In this document: one piece after another, positions 35,228 to 47,446 of the stretch
Position numbering within the stretch: the stretch's first letter is position 1
Layout of the letters: each line of letters opens with the position of its first letter
From: Metarhizium brunneum
Taxonomy: Eukaryota > Ascomycota > Sordariomycetes > Hypocreales > Clavicipitaceae
Length of the DNA stretch: 64,000 bases
Assembly: GCF_013426205.1 (NCBI RefSeq)
Contig: NC_089425.1
Span: forward strand, 2,790,001-2,854,000
Direction: 5' to 3'
The notes under the pieces: model-generated
Seen by the model: only the letters and a program-made list of their open reading frames with translations
Database searches by the model: none
What the model was told of the DNA's origin: nothing
Translations under genes and position numbers: made by a program

Positions 35228-36396
35228 ATGAGTGCGCAAATTCCTTGGCGGCGCTGCACCCACCGCAGGACCTGCATCACCATCTCCAGGCCTATGATTT
35301 TACAACCCCACGGCTCCTATGCATTCTTTCCTGCTCACCAATGGCGTGCGGCGCACAACCAGGTATCTCCTCGCCGTGAAGCTCGACCTCCGAAGAGCCC
35401 GCTACTCAACCCTCCAGCGTCGACTCGGCCGCCGCCACTAGACGTTCCGCAGCGGAGCGCCTCCAATTCTACATTGCAGTATCTCTTCCAGCTAGGAAAG
35501 GGCTATTTGAAATTTTACAAAGATGGATTAAAGGCTGTCATGGCGAACCGCAGGCTGCTTAAGGAGAAGCTTGAGAGGACACCAGCAGACGACCGCCCGT
35601 CAGTATTCAAGCCTCACTACGTCCCCAAGACCTTCTCCCGCGCGGATTGGGTCATGTTGTGGCGCGTGCGGCACGATATGCTGCGGCTGCCGCTCTTTGG
35701 ACTCATGCTGCTTGTCATTGGGGAATTCACCGCCCTGGCAGTCATCTACGTCGACGGCGTGGTGCCGTACACATGCCGCATTCCAAAACAGCTGTACTCG
35801 GGCCTGCAAAAGGCCGAGGGCCGGCGCAGGGCTGCCTTTGACGAACTCGAGGCGCAATACCCCCACGGCGTACTGAGCCCCCGGATCAGCGCGCCCGTCG
35901 CCAGAAAACACGTCCTCAGGAGCTTGCATCTCTCGGGCATGATGTGGGATCGACTGGGCTTCACGCCCCCGGGGATGTGGCAGATCAAGGGCAGACTACG
36001 AATGGCATTCCTCGAAGGCGACGACAAGAACCTGATAGAGGACGGGGGCCCGGTGGGGTTGGAGACGGAGGAGCTGAGAATTGCATGTGCAGAGCGAGGG
36101 ATAGACGTCCTGGGCAAGAGTGAGACGGAGCTGAGAAGCTGGCTGGGGGATTGGTTGAGGTTGACGGCGGCAGAGGACATATCTGAGCGGCGGAGACGCA
36201 TGGCCACGTTGTTGTTGACGAGGTGAGTTTTTTTCCAAGGCCAACGGTCCTTTGAGATGGGAAAGGTTATACTATTGCGCCGAGTAACCGGGGCGGGATT
36301 CGGAAAGCGCTTGAGAGCTGACTCTTTGCAAAACAATATAGGCCGGAGCATTGGCCCCAGCAACGGGACTTTGCCGTTCCTGATTGGGAATTATAA
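35228..36396 (+). CDS. LETM1-like mitochondrial inner-membrane protein (exons 35228-36222, 36342-36396)
   Basis: 349 residues. The intron 36223-36341 (donor GTGAGT, acceptor ATATAG) replaces an early read-through stop with the conserved-looking end RPEHWPQQRDFAVPDWEL. The N-terminus is rich in Arg and Ser with few acids, as in a mitochondrial presequence. A hydrophobic segment at about 153-175 (LFGLMLLVIGEFTALAVIYV) is the membrane span. The C-terminal half has LETM1/Mdm38-type ribosome-binding features: LHLSGMMWDRLGFTPPGMW and LRIACAERGIDVLGKSETELRSWLGDWL. Members of this family act in mitochondrial K+/H+ homeostasis or membrane-protein biogenesis. It is shorter than Mdm38 and lacks the long coiled coil, so it is a paralogous LETM1-like member. 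ATG 35228 was chosen over an in-frame ATG at 35030 because the intervening stretch is not conserved-looking and contains the likely leader. Confidence 0.82.
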
Positions 36397-37538
36397 GGGG
36401 TGGGATGTGCGGTGGTGGTGTACAAGTAGGATATTGAATCTTGATGGACGGAGGGATTGGCAGATGAGGCGCATCAACAAAGTTGGCACTGCATAGACAA
36501 AAAAGGAGCATTCTGGTCTCGCATCTCTGTTGTACAATATAAGCATAGTCTGCACCAGCTTTTGGGGAATTCGGAGCATCAAGGCTTTGGGCAGTTGATA
36601 GAAGCATGTAAACTACAGCATGGGGGAATAACACGTTGGCATAACGTCAAGGGCACGTGAGAATGTCTGGTACTGATGCACATGGTGTCGCCAAAGGTCG
36701 AATCGATGTCCTAATCGAGTCCGAAACCCGGTGTGGTGCGCACAGCGCCGATCTGAGCACGCACTGCCGAGAAGTCTCTCCCAATGTCCAGATATCTCGG
36801 TGGAAATGTCGTGCTTTGCCCGGAATTACATACCAGACAGTACACTCAACGTGCCTTCGGTATAACTTGACGCTCCGTTCGGGGAGCGGATAGCTAGCCC
36901 GCCCACCGCGCCTCCCCTAACGTCTCGACTCCGAACGGACATGGAGGCAGGTGCGGCAAACACACTTGACCCAAGGTACCCCGAACCCACTGTCAAGCAA
37001 GCCCCCAAGGGGTCAGAGACAAAAGCTGCGGGGAGGGACTGGACTCAGGGTGATAGCCGAGGGCCAGTAGTACTTGGTGCGGGGAGGACATGGGGAGAGC
37101 GGACACGCTTACGGAGTGCATGGCCTCGCTGTCCCAAGAGTTCTCATGAAATAGTCATCGCCGTGCCCATTGTCAAGGAGGAAAAAACGGAGATGGGCAA
37201 ACCCCTAATACGGACACGGTCGCGACTTTTACTCTGGAGCAGTGGAGCTCGGCTGCTTTGGCCGCAGCTCTCCAGCAACGGCACATGATGTCAGGCCGAG
37301 GTTCCCATCACATGCCCATGGCGCTTCGCATTTGCTGCCCTCTCACCCCCAACCAGCCACTAACCGAAAATATGAACAGAGGGAAAGGCATTTAAACTTG
37401 AGATCCCACTTTGCCTCCGCATTCCTCCTTTCCGGAAAGCTTCAACTTTGCATTTACGAAAATCCCGTCGTGCAATCTTCATCTCGCCCTCTTTTTCTCC
37501 CTCTCAGTTTCAATCAGCTTCAATAGCCATCATCCAAA
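36397..37538. other. Intergenic, SCP2 promoter
   Basis: 1.1 kb without a supportable gene. The last 120 bp are rich in CT and CAAT strings just before the SCP2 start, typical of a strong fungal promoter and leader. Confidence 0.45.
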
Positions 37539-38270
37539 ATGGGTTTCGCTAACGGTGCGTATTTCCACACACGCCCCCTTTCCGCAATCTTGTCGTCCCC
37601 ACGAGACCATGTCGCGCCCCCCCGGGAATTTCACATGCCGCCAGCTGCGTGGCATGTTGGCAACGGACGGGGGATCCGGGACGGGGGCAATCAGCGACTG
37701 ATGCGGGAAACGGGGCAAGGCAACGCAGAAGAATCAAGAAACAAGCCTTACTAACGAGCCGGCCTCAATCTCTAGCCAAGTTCCCTGCCTCGGCCGCTTT
37801 CGACGCCATCGACAGCGTCCTCTCCGCCTCCGACGCCGAGCGCAAGGACGCCATCAAGCAGGCCAACGGTGTCTTTGCCTTCACCCTCAAGAACAAGGCT
37901 GGCGAGACGGAGAGCTGGCACGTCGACCTCAAGGAGTCCGGCCGTGTTGGCACCGGTGTCGGCAAGCCCACTGGTATGTTTTTGCCAAACCCCCTCTTTT
38001 GACCTACAAAAATCTACCATGGTGCCGTCTTGTCTCGGGCCCGATGCACAGATGGGATTGGTAGAGGAGAATGGAGGAACGAATGGAAGCTGACTCGTTG
38101 CAAAAGTTACCCTGCTCCTCTCCGAGGAAGACTTTGGCAAGCTCGTCGATGGCTCTGCCAACCCCCAGCGTCTGTTCATGTCCGGCAAGCTCAAGATCAA
38201 GGGCGACATCATGAAGGCCACCAAGCTCGACCCCATCATGAAGAAGGCCAAGTCCAAGGCTAACCTGTAA
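37539..38270 (+). CDS. SCP2 sterol-carrier domain protein (three exons)
   Basis: Exons 37539-37554, 37776-37973 and 38107-38270 encode 125 residues, the size of a stand-alone SCP2 domain. The first exon is only 16 nt (MGFAN plus one base). The 221 nt intron after it and the 133 nt second intron have GT...AG ends that restore ANAKFPASAAFDAI and GKPTVTLLLSEED. The fold motifs are NGVFAFTLKNKAG, WHVDLKESG, FGKLVDGSANPQRLFMSGKLKIKGD and IMKATKLDPIMKK. Such proteins bind sterols or fatty acyl-CoA and are usually peroxisomal (oleate-induced POX18 type). Here the C-terminus is SKANL, not a canonical SKL-type signal, so location is uncertain. It converges on the aldo-keto reductase gene. Confidence 0.9.
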
Positions 38271-39011
38271 ATACACTCATTCACGGGGGATACCAAGGGT
38301 TAGGTTCACGGAAGAGGTGGACACCGGGCGGATGTGTCCGAGGATTGGATGTAGAATTTCAAGGGGAGGCTATATTCTGTAACAATAAAACGACGGGATT
38401 AGTTCACCGTTCGCATCGCGTGCGTTACGCATAGACGAAATACCAAAAATATCATTGTTGAAGCTGCGGGTTTTCATCCCGTGTGTTGTAGTGCCTATCA
38501 TGGGTGTGGCGGTCGTTTAAACCTACACCAATGTAAGCGTCATCGCCCATTGTGGAATCTATAAACCCCCCCTCCCCCCTTTTTTTCTTCTACTCGCCAA
38601 TCGTTGCCTTGGGCGCCCTCACGGGCTCGTTTTCAGTAACATGATGGAACATTGAAGCTCGGTGCTTTTTTTGTTCACTGCAGTTAGTTCATGTTCCATT
38701 TCGACGTCGAGTTTCCAAGTGCCGACGACAAATCGGGCGTCTTGCTGCTCGGATATATGTGGAGTTTGCCGCGTCACCAGGGATTGAACGGAGAGCCAAG
38801 CATGCAGAATATGTACATATTTACAAGAACAAGCTTTTTCTTTCATGTTGTCATTTGAGATAACTACACGCTGGCGAGACGGCGGGGTCCACATGCAGAA
38901 ACAATCTTGGCTTTTGTTTGATCTCAATCACAAAAGTATCCTTGTCGTATGCCGTCCATACCGCGTAGTATTCATTCAATATATACGTCTTAAAAGTCAA
39001 AAGGCCTCAAT
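38271..39011. other. Convergent 3' flanks of SCP2 and the aldo-keto reductase
   Basis: 741 bp between two stop codons with no ORF of note. It contains the polyadenylation-type hexamer at 38384. Confidence 0.45.
38384..38389 (+). terminator. Polyadenylation-type hexamer for SCP2
   Basis: AATAAA 114 bp beyond the SCP2 stop codon, within a suitable AT-rich context. Confidence 0.4.
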
Positions 39012-40190
39012 CTAAAATCGCATCACAATTGCAGGGGGCTTATTGTTCAAAACTTCGTCAATCTCATCCATAATCTCCGGTGTCAGCTTATCCACGGCTG
39101 CCACGGCCTTGCAATTCTCATACACCTGCTCCGGCCGACTGGCACCTGTGATGGCGGTACTAACATTCGGGTTCTTGAGAACCCACGCCAAAGCCAACGT
39201 GCTCATCTTGATGCCCAGCTTGTCTGCAATGGGCTGCAGCTTGTTGACCTGCTCGATGATGCCGTTCCAAGTATCCTTTGTCGTGCGGCCCCAGAAGCCT
39301 TTGATAAACTCGACGCTGGTCTGGTTGAAGCGCGAATCCTCGGGAATACCGTCCTTGTACTTGCCGGACAGAATACCCTGGCGCATGGGGGACCAGACAG
39401 TCAGGCCTAGACCGCCATTCTCGCGGTACAGGTGGGCGAATTCCGTCTCGACCTTTTCGCGCTGCAGCATGTTATAGGCAGGCTGTTCGGTGACGGGGCC
39501 AATGAGGCCGAGCTTGTCGGCGTAGCGCCAGGCTTGGGCGATTTCGTCGGCGTTCCAGTCGGATGTGCCCCAGTAAAAGGCCTTGCCGGTGTCGATGATG
39601 TGGTTGAAGGCGCGGACGGTTTCTTCCATGGGGGTCTGGCGGTCGGGTCGGTGGGCAAAGATGATGTCGACATACTCGAGGTCCATGCGCTTCAGAGAGG
39701 CATTGACACCTTCAACAATGTGCTTGCGTGAGAGGCCCTTGTTGTTGACAATGTTGTCGCCAAATGCTTGGCCCCAGTACACCTACAGAATCATGAGCAC
39801 ACCCCCATCGGTTGCACAGGAGACGGTAGCGGCGCATATGCTCTCACCTTAGTCGAGATGACGAGGTCGTTCCTCTTCCAGCCAAACTTCTTGATGGCCT
39901 CTCCCATGACGATTTCCGACTCGCCGCCAGAGTACACCTCGGCGCAATCGAAGAAGTTGACGCCGCAGTCGTATGCCGCCTTCATGCAGGCAAAGGTGCC
40001 CTCTGCTCGCCATTATTAGCACCCGTGGAAATTTCCAAAACAAGGCTGGGCCCTCTAGGCATGGTGAATTACCTCTGTCAACGTGGCCACCATAGGTGAG
40101 CCATCCGCCGAGCGAGATGGAAGAGACCTGAAGACCAGAACGGCCCAGGAATCGATACGTCATGGGGGGCGTGTCCTCCGGCCTAGACAT
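39012..40190 (-). CDS. Aldo-keto reductase, AKR6 / Kv-beta-like (three exons)
   Basis: Exons (minus strand) 40190-40073, 40002-39848 and 39782-39012 encode 347 residues. The introns (70 and 65 nt) restore HVDREGTFACMKAAYD and ISTKVYWGQAF. The protein is an NADPH-dependent (beta/alpha)8 reductase, probably cytosolic. The tetrad is visible as Asp58, Tyr63 (CAEVYSGGESE), Lys91 (ISTK) and His135 (IIFAHRPD). Cofactor motifs are WSPMRQGILSGKY and the C-terminal STAITGASRPEQVYEN. Overall it matches the beta subunit of voltage-gated potassium channels, but Kv-beta proteins have Asn where this one has His. No channel gene is nearby. The physiological aldehyde substrate is unknown. A second ATG 21 nt upstream (40211) is possible. 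Confidence 0.9.
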
Positions 40191-40287
40191 GGTGGCAGAA
40201 AAGCAACACAATTGGGAAATATGTGGTGAAACGAAGCACTCGAGGTGATGGGAATCAAGACTCCAGAAGGACAGCCAGGTGAGCTGG

Positions 40288-40294
40288 TTATATA
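40288..40294 (-). promoter_or_regulatory. TATA-like box upstream of the aldo-keto reductase
   Basis: TATATAA on the minus strand, about 98 bp before the ATG at 40190, the only textbook TATA position I noticed in the window. It would fit inducible expression, but no mapping data exist here. Confidence 0.45.
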
Positions 40295-43200
40295 CCCCGC
40301 GGCGAGAGGATCATGTTGTGTGTCAAAACCCATGCCGAGCTAATGATCATCACCACCCCACCATCGTAAGTGAGCCGCCTAGCACCTGCCACAAAGACTT
40401 GACCCCTCGCGGCGTGATGGAGGTCTGCTGGAGCTGTTTTCCACGAGTCCCGACCCTGAATAACATTGAAAGCACCTGGTACTCTGCAATTTGCCGCATC
40501 TTCCACCAAAGGGAGCAATGGGCTCTATAGCCTGAGACTTCGGGGCGGAGGCACGTAGTTTTCTGACCGTTACAATGGCCCAAGGCGTGGTTGAGCCGGG
40601 TACATTTCGCTCGGATACACGTCCCGGTCAAGAGTCATTTGTTAATGTGGAGGATTTGTAATCAAATCGGGGGCCTGAAGGAGAATCCATGTGTGCCGTG
40701 CTTGCGCGGTTTTTAGGGTTATATCCGCCATGTTATTTCCAGCTACGTACAAGAAAAAGATGCTGCTGCTGCCCGTGATATTTTATACAAGACATGCGAA
40801 TTCTGCCCCTGACGTATCCATGCACCGGTCTTCCTATCCTGTGCTTAACCCGCAAGCATCTTTAAAGAGTGAGGTGCATTGCAGGGTAGGCTGGAATTTT
40901 AGACCCCGACCTGTTTTTGGCCCTCCGCAGCAAAAAGGTGCATCTGCTCCCTGCAAACAAAACGTGCCCCTCGAGGTAAATACATGCCGTCTGGCCCGTC
41001 CGGAGATGGTAACAAAACCGGCAGGGCATTCGTGACGTCGTGCATGATACGCAACGGAGTGCCGAGTAAGCAGTTACCGGTCGTCTGCATCCATGCGCCA
41101 GCCGGCTCAAGCAAAACACCAAATCTGGCCGAGGGGCGTTAATTCCCATGCCACAAAAGAACGGCACAATGCCTCGTCGGAGACGCGCCACCAACTGACA
41201 CAACTCCAAGGTCACCGGCATCACTATCCCGCTCCGAGACTGGGCAACACAGAACCGGTCTGGCCCATGAGGCCACATGTGGTCATGGCGTACGGAGTTG
41301 ATGCACACATATTACTACCCCGTCTTATACTCTCGTATGGTTTCTGTGATGCAAGATCCAAGATTCCCGCGCTGGGGTTCCTAGACATCCAGAGCCATGG
41401 CCTGTTTTGAAAGGAAAAGTGGAAAATAGCGGGATACCCGATCAAGGACAACGGTATTGCAATATGACGGTAACATAGGAAAAAATCAAAACATTTCATG
41501 CCTAATGTTGTACCTGGAACCCTGCCGGGGTCTCTTTGGTTTGGAGTCGGCGAGCGCTTATTGGGGAGCCCTGGTGTTTCCAGACTGTGGAGGCTTTAGA
41601 GTGCACCCGCAGAACCTGGAGCAATGCGCATTGACGGACCGCGAACCAGGCAAGATACATTGCTGTACGTACAGCTCCAAATAAACCCTCTCTTCATGCA
41701 GTATAGACCCAAGGGCGGTGTACGAGATACGATATTCTGTAGTTGCTGATTGATGCTGACGAAAGGTGCGGACTCGCTATGTTATATCTTCTAGGTAGAT
41801 GGCGCCTCCACAAATAATAAACATATTTACCACTTCCAAGACGAGGGCCATGGCTCTTTTGTACCATACACACTGGCCTTGGCACAGGCACCAACTACGG
41901 AGTACAATGTGGCCCGGACGATACAATGTGACAAGGAGGATGAACCCAGAGCCAGCGAATGCGGACAAGCGCAATGAGCTCCTAATGCGCCGTGATAGCA
42001 CTGGTCCGGAGCAGATCCAGATCAAAATGAGAGGTAGTACTACCACTCCATCAAGTATGTACATACGTAGCTGAAGCTTGACCAAACGCCCATCATCAAT
42101 GCATAAACCAGCCAATGGAGCAGGCACGCAAGCTGCCAACCACGTAATGTATTGTAATCGTTCCTGATGGCCATTCTTACTTTTTATCCTCTGAGCTTGT
42201 GTTTTGACGCTTCGTTGGACCCCGTCAACTTGGAATTGACCGATCTGTTGTCTCGGACTAGCCGTGGGGTGATGGATTGCTTGGGTTGTTTCCTGATTGA
42301 ATCGCGAAAACCACCTCTCCCTTCCAATTCTGCAAATTAAGCCCTCGCCTAGCTTTCCTTTTGCATTGGCTGGGTTGGCCTGTGCTTGTTTGCTTGTTCT
42401 CCCGTGAGCCACAGAAGATCCTCACTGGCGACTTCAGTGGATGCGCACCCATGCCCATACGTATTGCACGGACGTACATATAACAACATGTACTTTGGAC
42501 AATGAAGATGGTGGATCATTCGAGTTGGAAAAGACAAGTCTACCATGGTAAGCTATTCGACCTTCCGGGAGGTGTTCGATCATGGGTTCAGGAACGGAGT
42601 ACCGAGTACTCGTCGAGGGAAAAGAAGTGAGTGAGACCGTTGTAAGTGTATGTGGCGGCCCTGTCGTTATGGACCAACAATATCTTGATGCTTTATGCGT
42701 CTCATGTCGTTATCAACTGTGCAAAACTACGTCCAAGCGGACGTTTCGCGATGTTATGGCGATCGCGTTTGTCTGGGTTGGACATTGTTATTACAGGTTC
42801 CTTGTCATATGTCGCCGGCCAGCACCCTGGCCCTCGTTGTTTTCGGCCCACGATGCGAAGATAGGTTTAGTGGCTGGGGGCTCCAATCTAGAGTCATTTT
42901 ATCAGCACACATGTGAATAACAGCACCGAGAATAACGTGCATCGTGCTGCGTGGCACAGGGTCATTTTGGATAAGCTCTGCCAAACCCAACGTCGACCTT
43001 GGTTGTGGAAAAAGACGGTACTCCGTAGTATCAGTGCCCTTGCTTGGACTCAGCTGCGGCTATGCCACAAGTCCTGCACTTGGTCGCATGTCTCGTGCCC
43101 GAGACAGTGTGCCTGCTTGCTTTTCTTTCTTATGTGGTTGATCTGGTGTCTTGCCAACACAACAGGCAGATATGTGTGGGGACGCCGAACAACACAAACA

Positions 43201-43669
43201 AGAGCACGCCAGCATGCTGAGATGGCATCTGGAGGCTCAAATAGGCGCCGAATTGAAATGCTCCGGGTCGTGGAGGAGACCGTTGCTTGGTATGGAGCGT
43301 AATTCAAGGCAAGATAGGACATTGTGCCCAAATGTTTTGGTGGACTGGAGGCGGGAGCCGAGAAGTGGGCCGGCCGACTCTCCGTTGTTGGGGGCTTGAC
43401 CGTGAGGCTTGACCAAGTGGGCTTCAGTTGGCCAGGAGGCGCCGAGACGAAACAGGGACTTGACAGACCTTGAATGTTGGGGCGAGACTGTGTGCTGTCC
43501 TCGGTAGCCCGTCACTATTATTGTGATTGCACGCATTGAGTTCTTGATGTCTGATACTTTCCCTGCGCCGTAGGTGCCTCATGGACAACACCGAACGGCT
43601 GCCTTGCATAATCGAGGCGTGCATGTGTCCGGGGCCGTCCTCGGCGGCCTCCACAGCCCGACGGCCTAG

Positions 43670-43707
43670 CAGTCCAACAGTCCAACAGTCCAACCGTCCA
43701 ACCGTCG
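43670..43707. repeat. Short tandem repeat of AGTCCAAC
   Basis: Three perfect AGTCCAAC units followed by a CGTCCAAC variant and a partial unit. Confidence 0.75.
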
Positions 43708-44570
43708 ACAGCTCAACAGACCGCGCGGCTCCAAAAGCCGACATGGACGTGTCCGTCTGTCACCACGGGCGCGGCGTCTGGCCGGCGGTCGACTCAGGCA
43801 CTGCTATTTCTCCGTCGTGGCCCATGATCGACTCGGCCGTAGCGACTGTTCATCAACGTCTGGTTGGTCGTTGTTGTTGTCTGGGCCTGCATTAAACCGA
43901 CGCCGGCGCCCCAGCCGCCGTCCAGCCCCCAAGCCATGGGACATCTGGAGGCTTTGCAGCCACTGACCCCTGTCCTGTCCTGGCTTGGCGTCTGCTGAGC
44001 AGACATGGAACTGGAGCATCTGCATTATTATTGCGCCGGCGGTGGCAGTCGGCCAGTCGCCAGGCTGCCCGGCTGCCACTGTGTCAGGCTAGTCCCTCCT
44101 GCGTGTCTGGAAGCATTCCCAGTCCAGAGTCATCAGCAGACTTCTCGTGCTGCCCTCGCCTCCTGTCCGTCCCTTGTGGCCGTCTTTCGCTGCCCGCTCC
44201 TCCACATCCACGACCCGGCATCACGGCCAGACAGACTTTAACTTGCATTCCACATTCCAACCATCCCCCAGTGCTATTTGCATGGCGCCTCACAAATGAT
44301 TACTACTGTCCGCCGTCGCTGAGCCCTCGTTTCCGCCCTTACATTAGCCACGCGGGCAAGCAGCACAAAACAGCCAACGACAGCAGCCAGCGAATAACCA
44401 ACTGCGTACGGAGTAGAACCTTGCCCTCCCCCCCCTTTTCCCGTACCCGTCCGTCTCTGGTCTCCTAGGAGCCTCGTTGCTCCACCGAGCTTCTGCTTGA
44501 TCGTTTCGTCCCGCCCGACAACCACACACCGGCGACGCAACTTTTTCCTCATCGAACCTCGTCTTCTCAG

Positions 44571-44620
44571 CATCGACATCGACATCGACATTGACACCGA
44601 CACCGACACCGACACCGACA
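44571..44620 (+). repeat. Hexanucleotide repeat (CATCGA/CACCGA) in the kinase leader
   Basis: Eight consecutive hexamers, CATCGA three times then variants to CACCGA, end 58 bp before the casein kinase start codon, so the repeat is probably transcribed in the 5' UTR. Confidence 0.8.
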
Positions 44621-44677
44621 CCCCCTTGTCAGCGACGCCAAGGCCTGCCACAGGGCAAGCCATCACCTACCGAGAGC

Positions 44678-46197
44678 ATGGCTTCGTCGTCGTCAAACGT
44701 TGTCGGTGTGCACTACCGCGTGGGGAAGAAGATCGGAGAAGGCTCCTTTGGCGTCATCTTCGAGGGAACCAATCTGCTGAACAACCAACAAGTGGCCATC
44801 AAATTCGTGAGTTCTTTGTCGACAAGGCGCCCTGCTGTGCCTCTGGCTGTCCGTCTCGTTGCCGACCGTTGACAATTGCTTTTAGGAACCCCGTAAAAGC
44901 GACGCTCCTCAACTCCGAGATGAGTATCGGACATACAAGATCCTCGTCGGATGCCGTAAGCTCCACCTCGGTTGACCTTGTTGTCAACCATGTTTGTATT
45001 TTGTAACACGCCGCCGTGCTAACCTGTTTGCTAGCGGGCATCCCCAATGTCTACTATTTCGGCCAAGAAGGCCTTCACAATATCCTGGTTATCGACCTGC
45101 TAGGCCCGTCTCTGGAAGACCTTTTTGACCATTGCGGTCGTCGATTCACCATCAAAACTGTTGTCATGGTTGCCAAACAGATGCTGTCTCGAGTCCAGAC
45201 GATCCATGAGAAAAACTTGATATATCGTGATATCAAGCCTGACAACTTCCTGATTGGCCGCCCCGGCACCAAGTCCTCCAATGTCATACACGTCGTCGAC
45301 TTTGGCATGGCCAAACAATACCGTGACCCCAAAACCAAGCAGCACATCCCATACAGAGAACGAAAATCTTTATCAGGAACCGCCAGATACATGAGTATCA
45401 ATACTCATTTGGGACGCGAACAATCCAGACGAGATGACCTCGAGGCTCTTGGCCATGTTTTCATGTACTTCCTCCGGGGGGGCCTTCCCTGGCAAGGCCT
45501 GAAGGCTGCTACAAATAAACAAAAGTATGAGAAAATTGGCGAAAAGAAGCAGACTACCGCAATCAAGGATCTTTGCGAAGGCTTCCCGGAAGAATTTTCC
45601 AAGTATCTTACATACGTCCGAAACCTTGGCTTCGAAGATACCCCAGACTACGATTACCTCCGCGAGCTCTTCACTCAAGCGCTGAAGAACACGGGCGAGG
45701 TCGAGGATGGCGAGTACGATTGGATGAAAATCACCAAGGATTCGGGAAAGGGATGGGACTCGGTCAAGAACCATGGAGCTGGCTACCTCCACAACCCAAA
45801 CGTCCGTCCCGGCCCTTCTCAAATGGAACTGCACAGTGGCCACCGTCCTGGAAATACCAACTCTCATCAGCAAGCACAGAATCTTACCGTCGGCCGTTTA
45901 AACGCCGCACAACCCCCTCCTCCGTCACCGATCAAACCGATGGGCAACAGGAAAGATCGGCCAAGCGGCCTCGGTACCACGGGGGCGCAGAGAGTCAGCG
46001 GCGTGGGGGGTCTCCGAGGCGATTTGGGTACACCGGCTGGCTCGACTCAAGCTCAATTCCAGAACAGCACCCAGAACCTACCGCAGAGGGGACAGCAACA
46101 GAGCCCCATGGTGGCAGCCGGCCAACCTAACCTTCGTCCTGCCGAACCTCAGCCTAGCGGTTTCCAGAAGTTCATGAAGACCATCTGCTGTGGTTAG
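44678..46197 (+). CDS. Casein kinase I, plasma-membrane YCK/CkiA type (three exons)
   Basis: Exons 44678-44806, 44886-44955 and 45035-46197 encode 453 residues; both introns are 79 nt and restore AIKFEPRK and GCPGIPNV. The Ser/Thr kinase domain (about 12-290) has the glycine loop GEGSFG at 20-25, catalytic Lys42, the YRDIKPDN loop with Asp132, DFG, and the CK1-specific [17 protein letters not shown] in place of APE. The tail is Gln/Pro-rich and ends FMKTICCG. The paired cysteines are the likely palmitoylation site that anchors Yck-type kinases at the plasma membrane, where they act in nutrient sensing, endocytosis and morphogenesis. The start fits the conserved [13 protein letters not shown]. 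It is distinguished from Hhp1-type CK1 by N-terminus and cysteine tail. It converges on the p24 gene. Confidence 0.95.
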
Positions 46198-47446
46198 GTG
46201 CCTCCCATCAGCTATGGGGAGTGTTTTGGTATATAGTGCAGTGCCAGCAATCCAGAGGCCGTTCAACTCGGCCGTCAACCTGCCACGACAAATGATTTTC
46301 GCCGACGACCAATGTCAGCTCCCGAATCGAAAGATTACTTCTGCTTGAGTTCCGATGTCTTGGACAAGATGGCACTTGACTATAAACTGCCAAGAGCTAA
46401 CCCTACCGCTGTCCGATGGCGGCGGGAATCGAGTGCTGAAACGCGAAAACATTGCTACAAGAGCTGTCAAAGACGGCAACGAGCTCCAAAACTACACTCA
46501 TAGCGACCAACGCCGGCGTGGGGAATATCTGATGGGCATTCCGCACCTATGGGGGCGCAAACTCTTTTTACGACTAGCATTCAGAAAAAGCGACAAAAAA
46601 AACTCCAGGCAGTCTTACTAAAGACGGCCCTACGGAAACAAGGGTTGGAAATTTCCTAGTTCCATTTATTTTTCACGTCAGGCATTCCACAACGAAACCA
46701 TACTTAAAAGCCACTTTCAATGTGCAGCGAAGCACGGCGCAAGGCGGTAACGACAAACAGGTAGCATTGGGTTTACTCGCGATATTATCATTTTTAGTTT
46801 TTTTTTTCTTATCCCTCCACCGTACAACCTCTCACTCACTCTCACAAGTCACTCTCACTCAGAGTTATTCTACTGCTACGCCATTGTGTAATAAAAAAAA
46901 TCTGCAAGGGCTTCATGTTTTGTATTCCTGTCTAGTCGTACTAGAGCGACAATTGGTGGGCGGGGGAGGTTGTGCACAAGATGCGATTCTAGAAGTCATG
47001 AAAGTGCCGATAACACAGTAAGAAGGGAGACAAGGGCAATTGTAGCGTTGATGGGAATATAAGGAGGTTCAGGAGTTCTCTTATGGTATACATCGTAATG
47101 GAATAAATATTTTAGTAACATCATACAACGTCTCGTATAGATCTTCTCAAAGGGAGGGGGGGGGAAGGGTCATGACATTGGTTGTCCATCTTCTGGAATT
47201 TTTCGTTCCTTGGAATACATAACTAGACCTCTCCGCATTATCACTGCAATTTAACACCATTATGTATGCCCATGTCTCCCTTCTGTGTAGTAAATTTGCA
47301 TCCCAAAAGTCACCACCCAAACGGATCGTTCTACCTGAAAAACCTGAATATCTTCGGAACCTTTTGACGGGAGAAAAGAAAAAGCAAGCTAAACACATCA
47401 CGTCTGCCTCCAAAAAAAGTAAGTCCCCAACTCTAAATGGGGTACG
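46198..47446. other. Convergent 3' flanks of casein kinase I and p24 genes
   Basis: 1.25 kb, AT-rich with poly-T/poly-A tracts near 46797-46811 and 46895-46903. No gene was seen. Confidence 0.45.

Larger units (their letters stand above)
40191..44677. other. Intergenic, about 4.5 kb, divergent upstream DNA
   Basis: No supportable gene. Element copies lie at 41290, 41896, 42594, 43019 and 44406. An 8-bp repeat (AGTCCAAC) occurs near 43670-43707. From about 44140 the DNA becomes pyrimidine-rich and leads into the casein kinase 5' leader. Confidence 0.5.
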
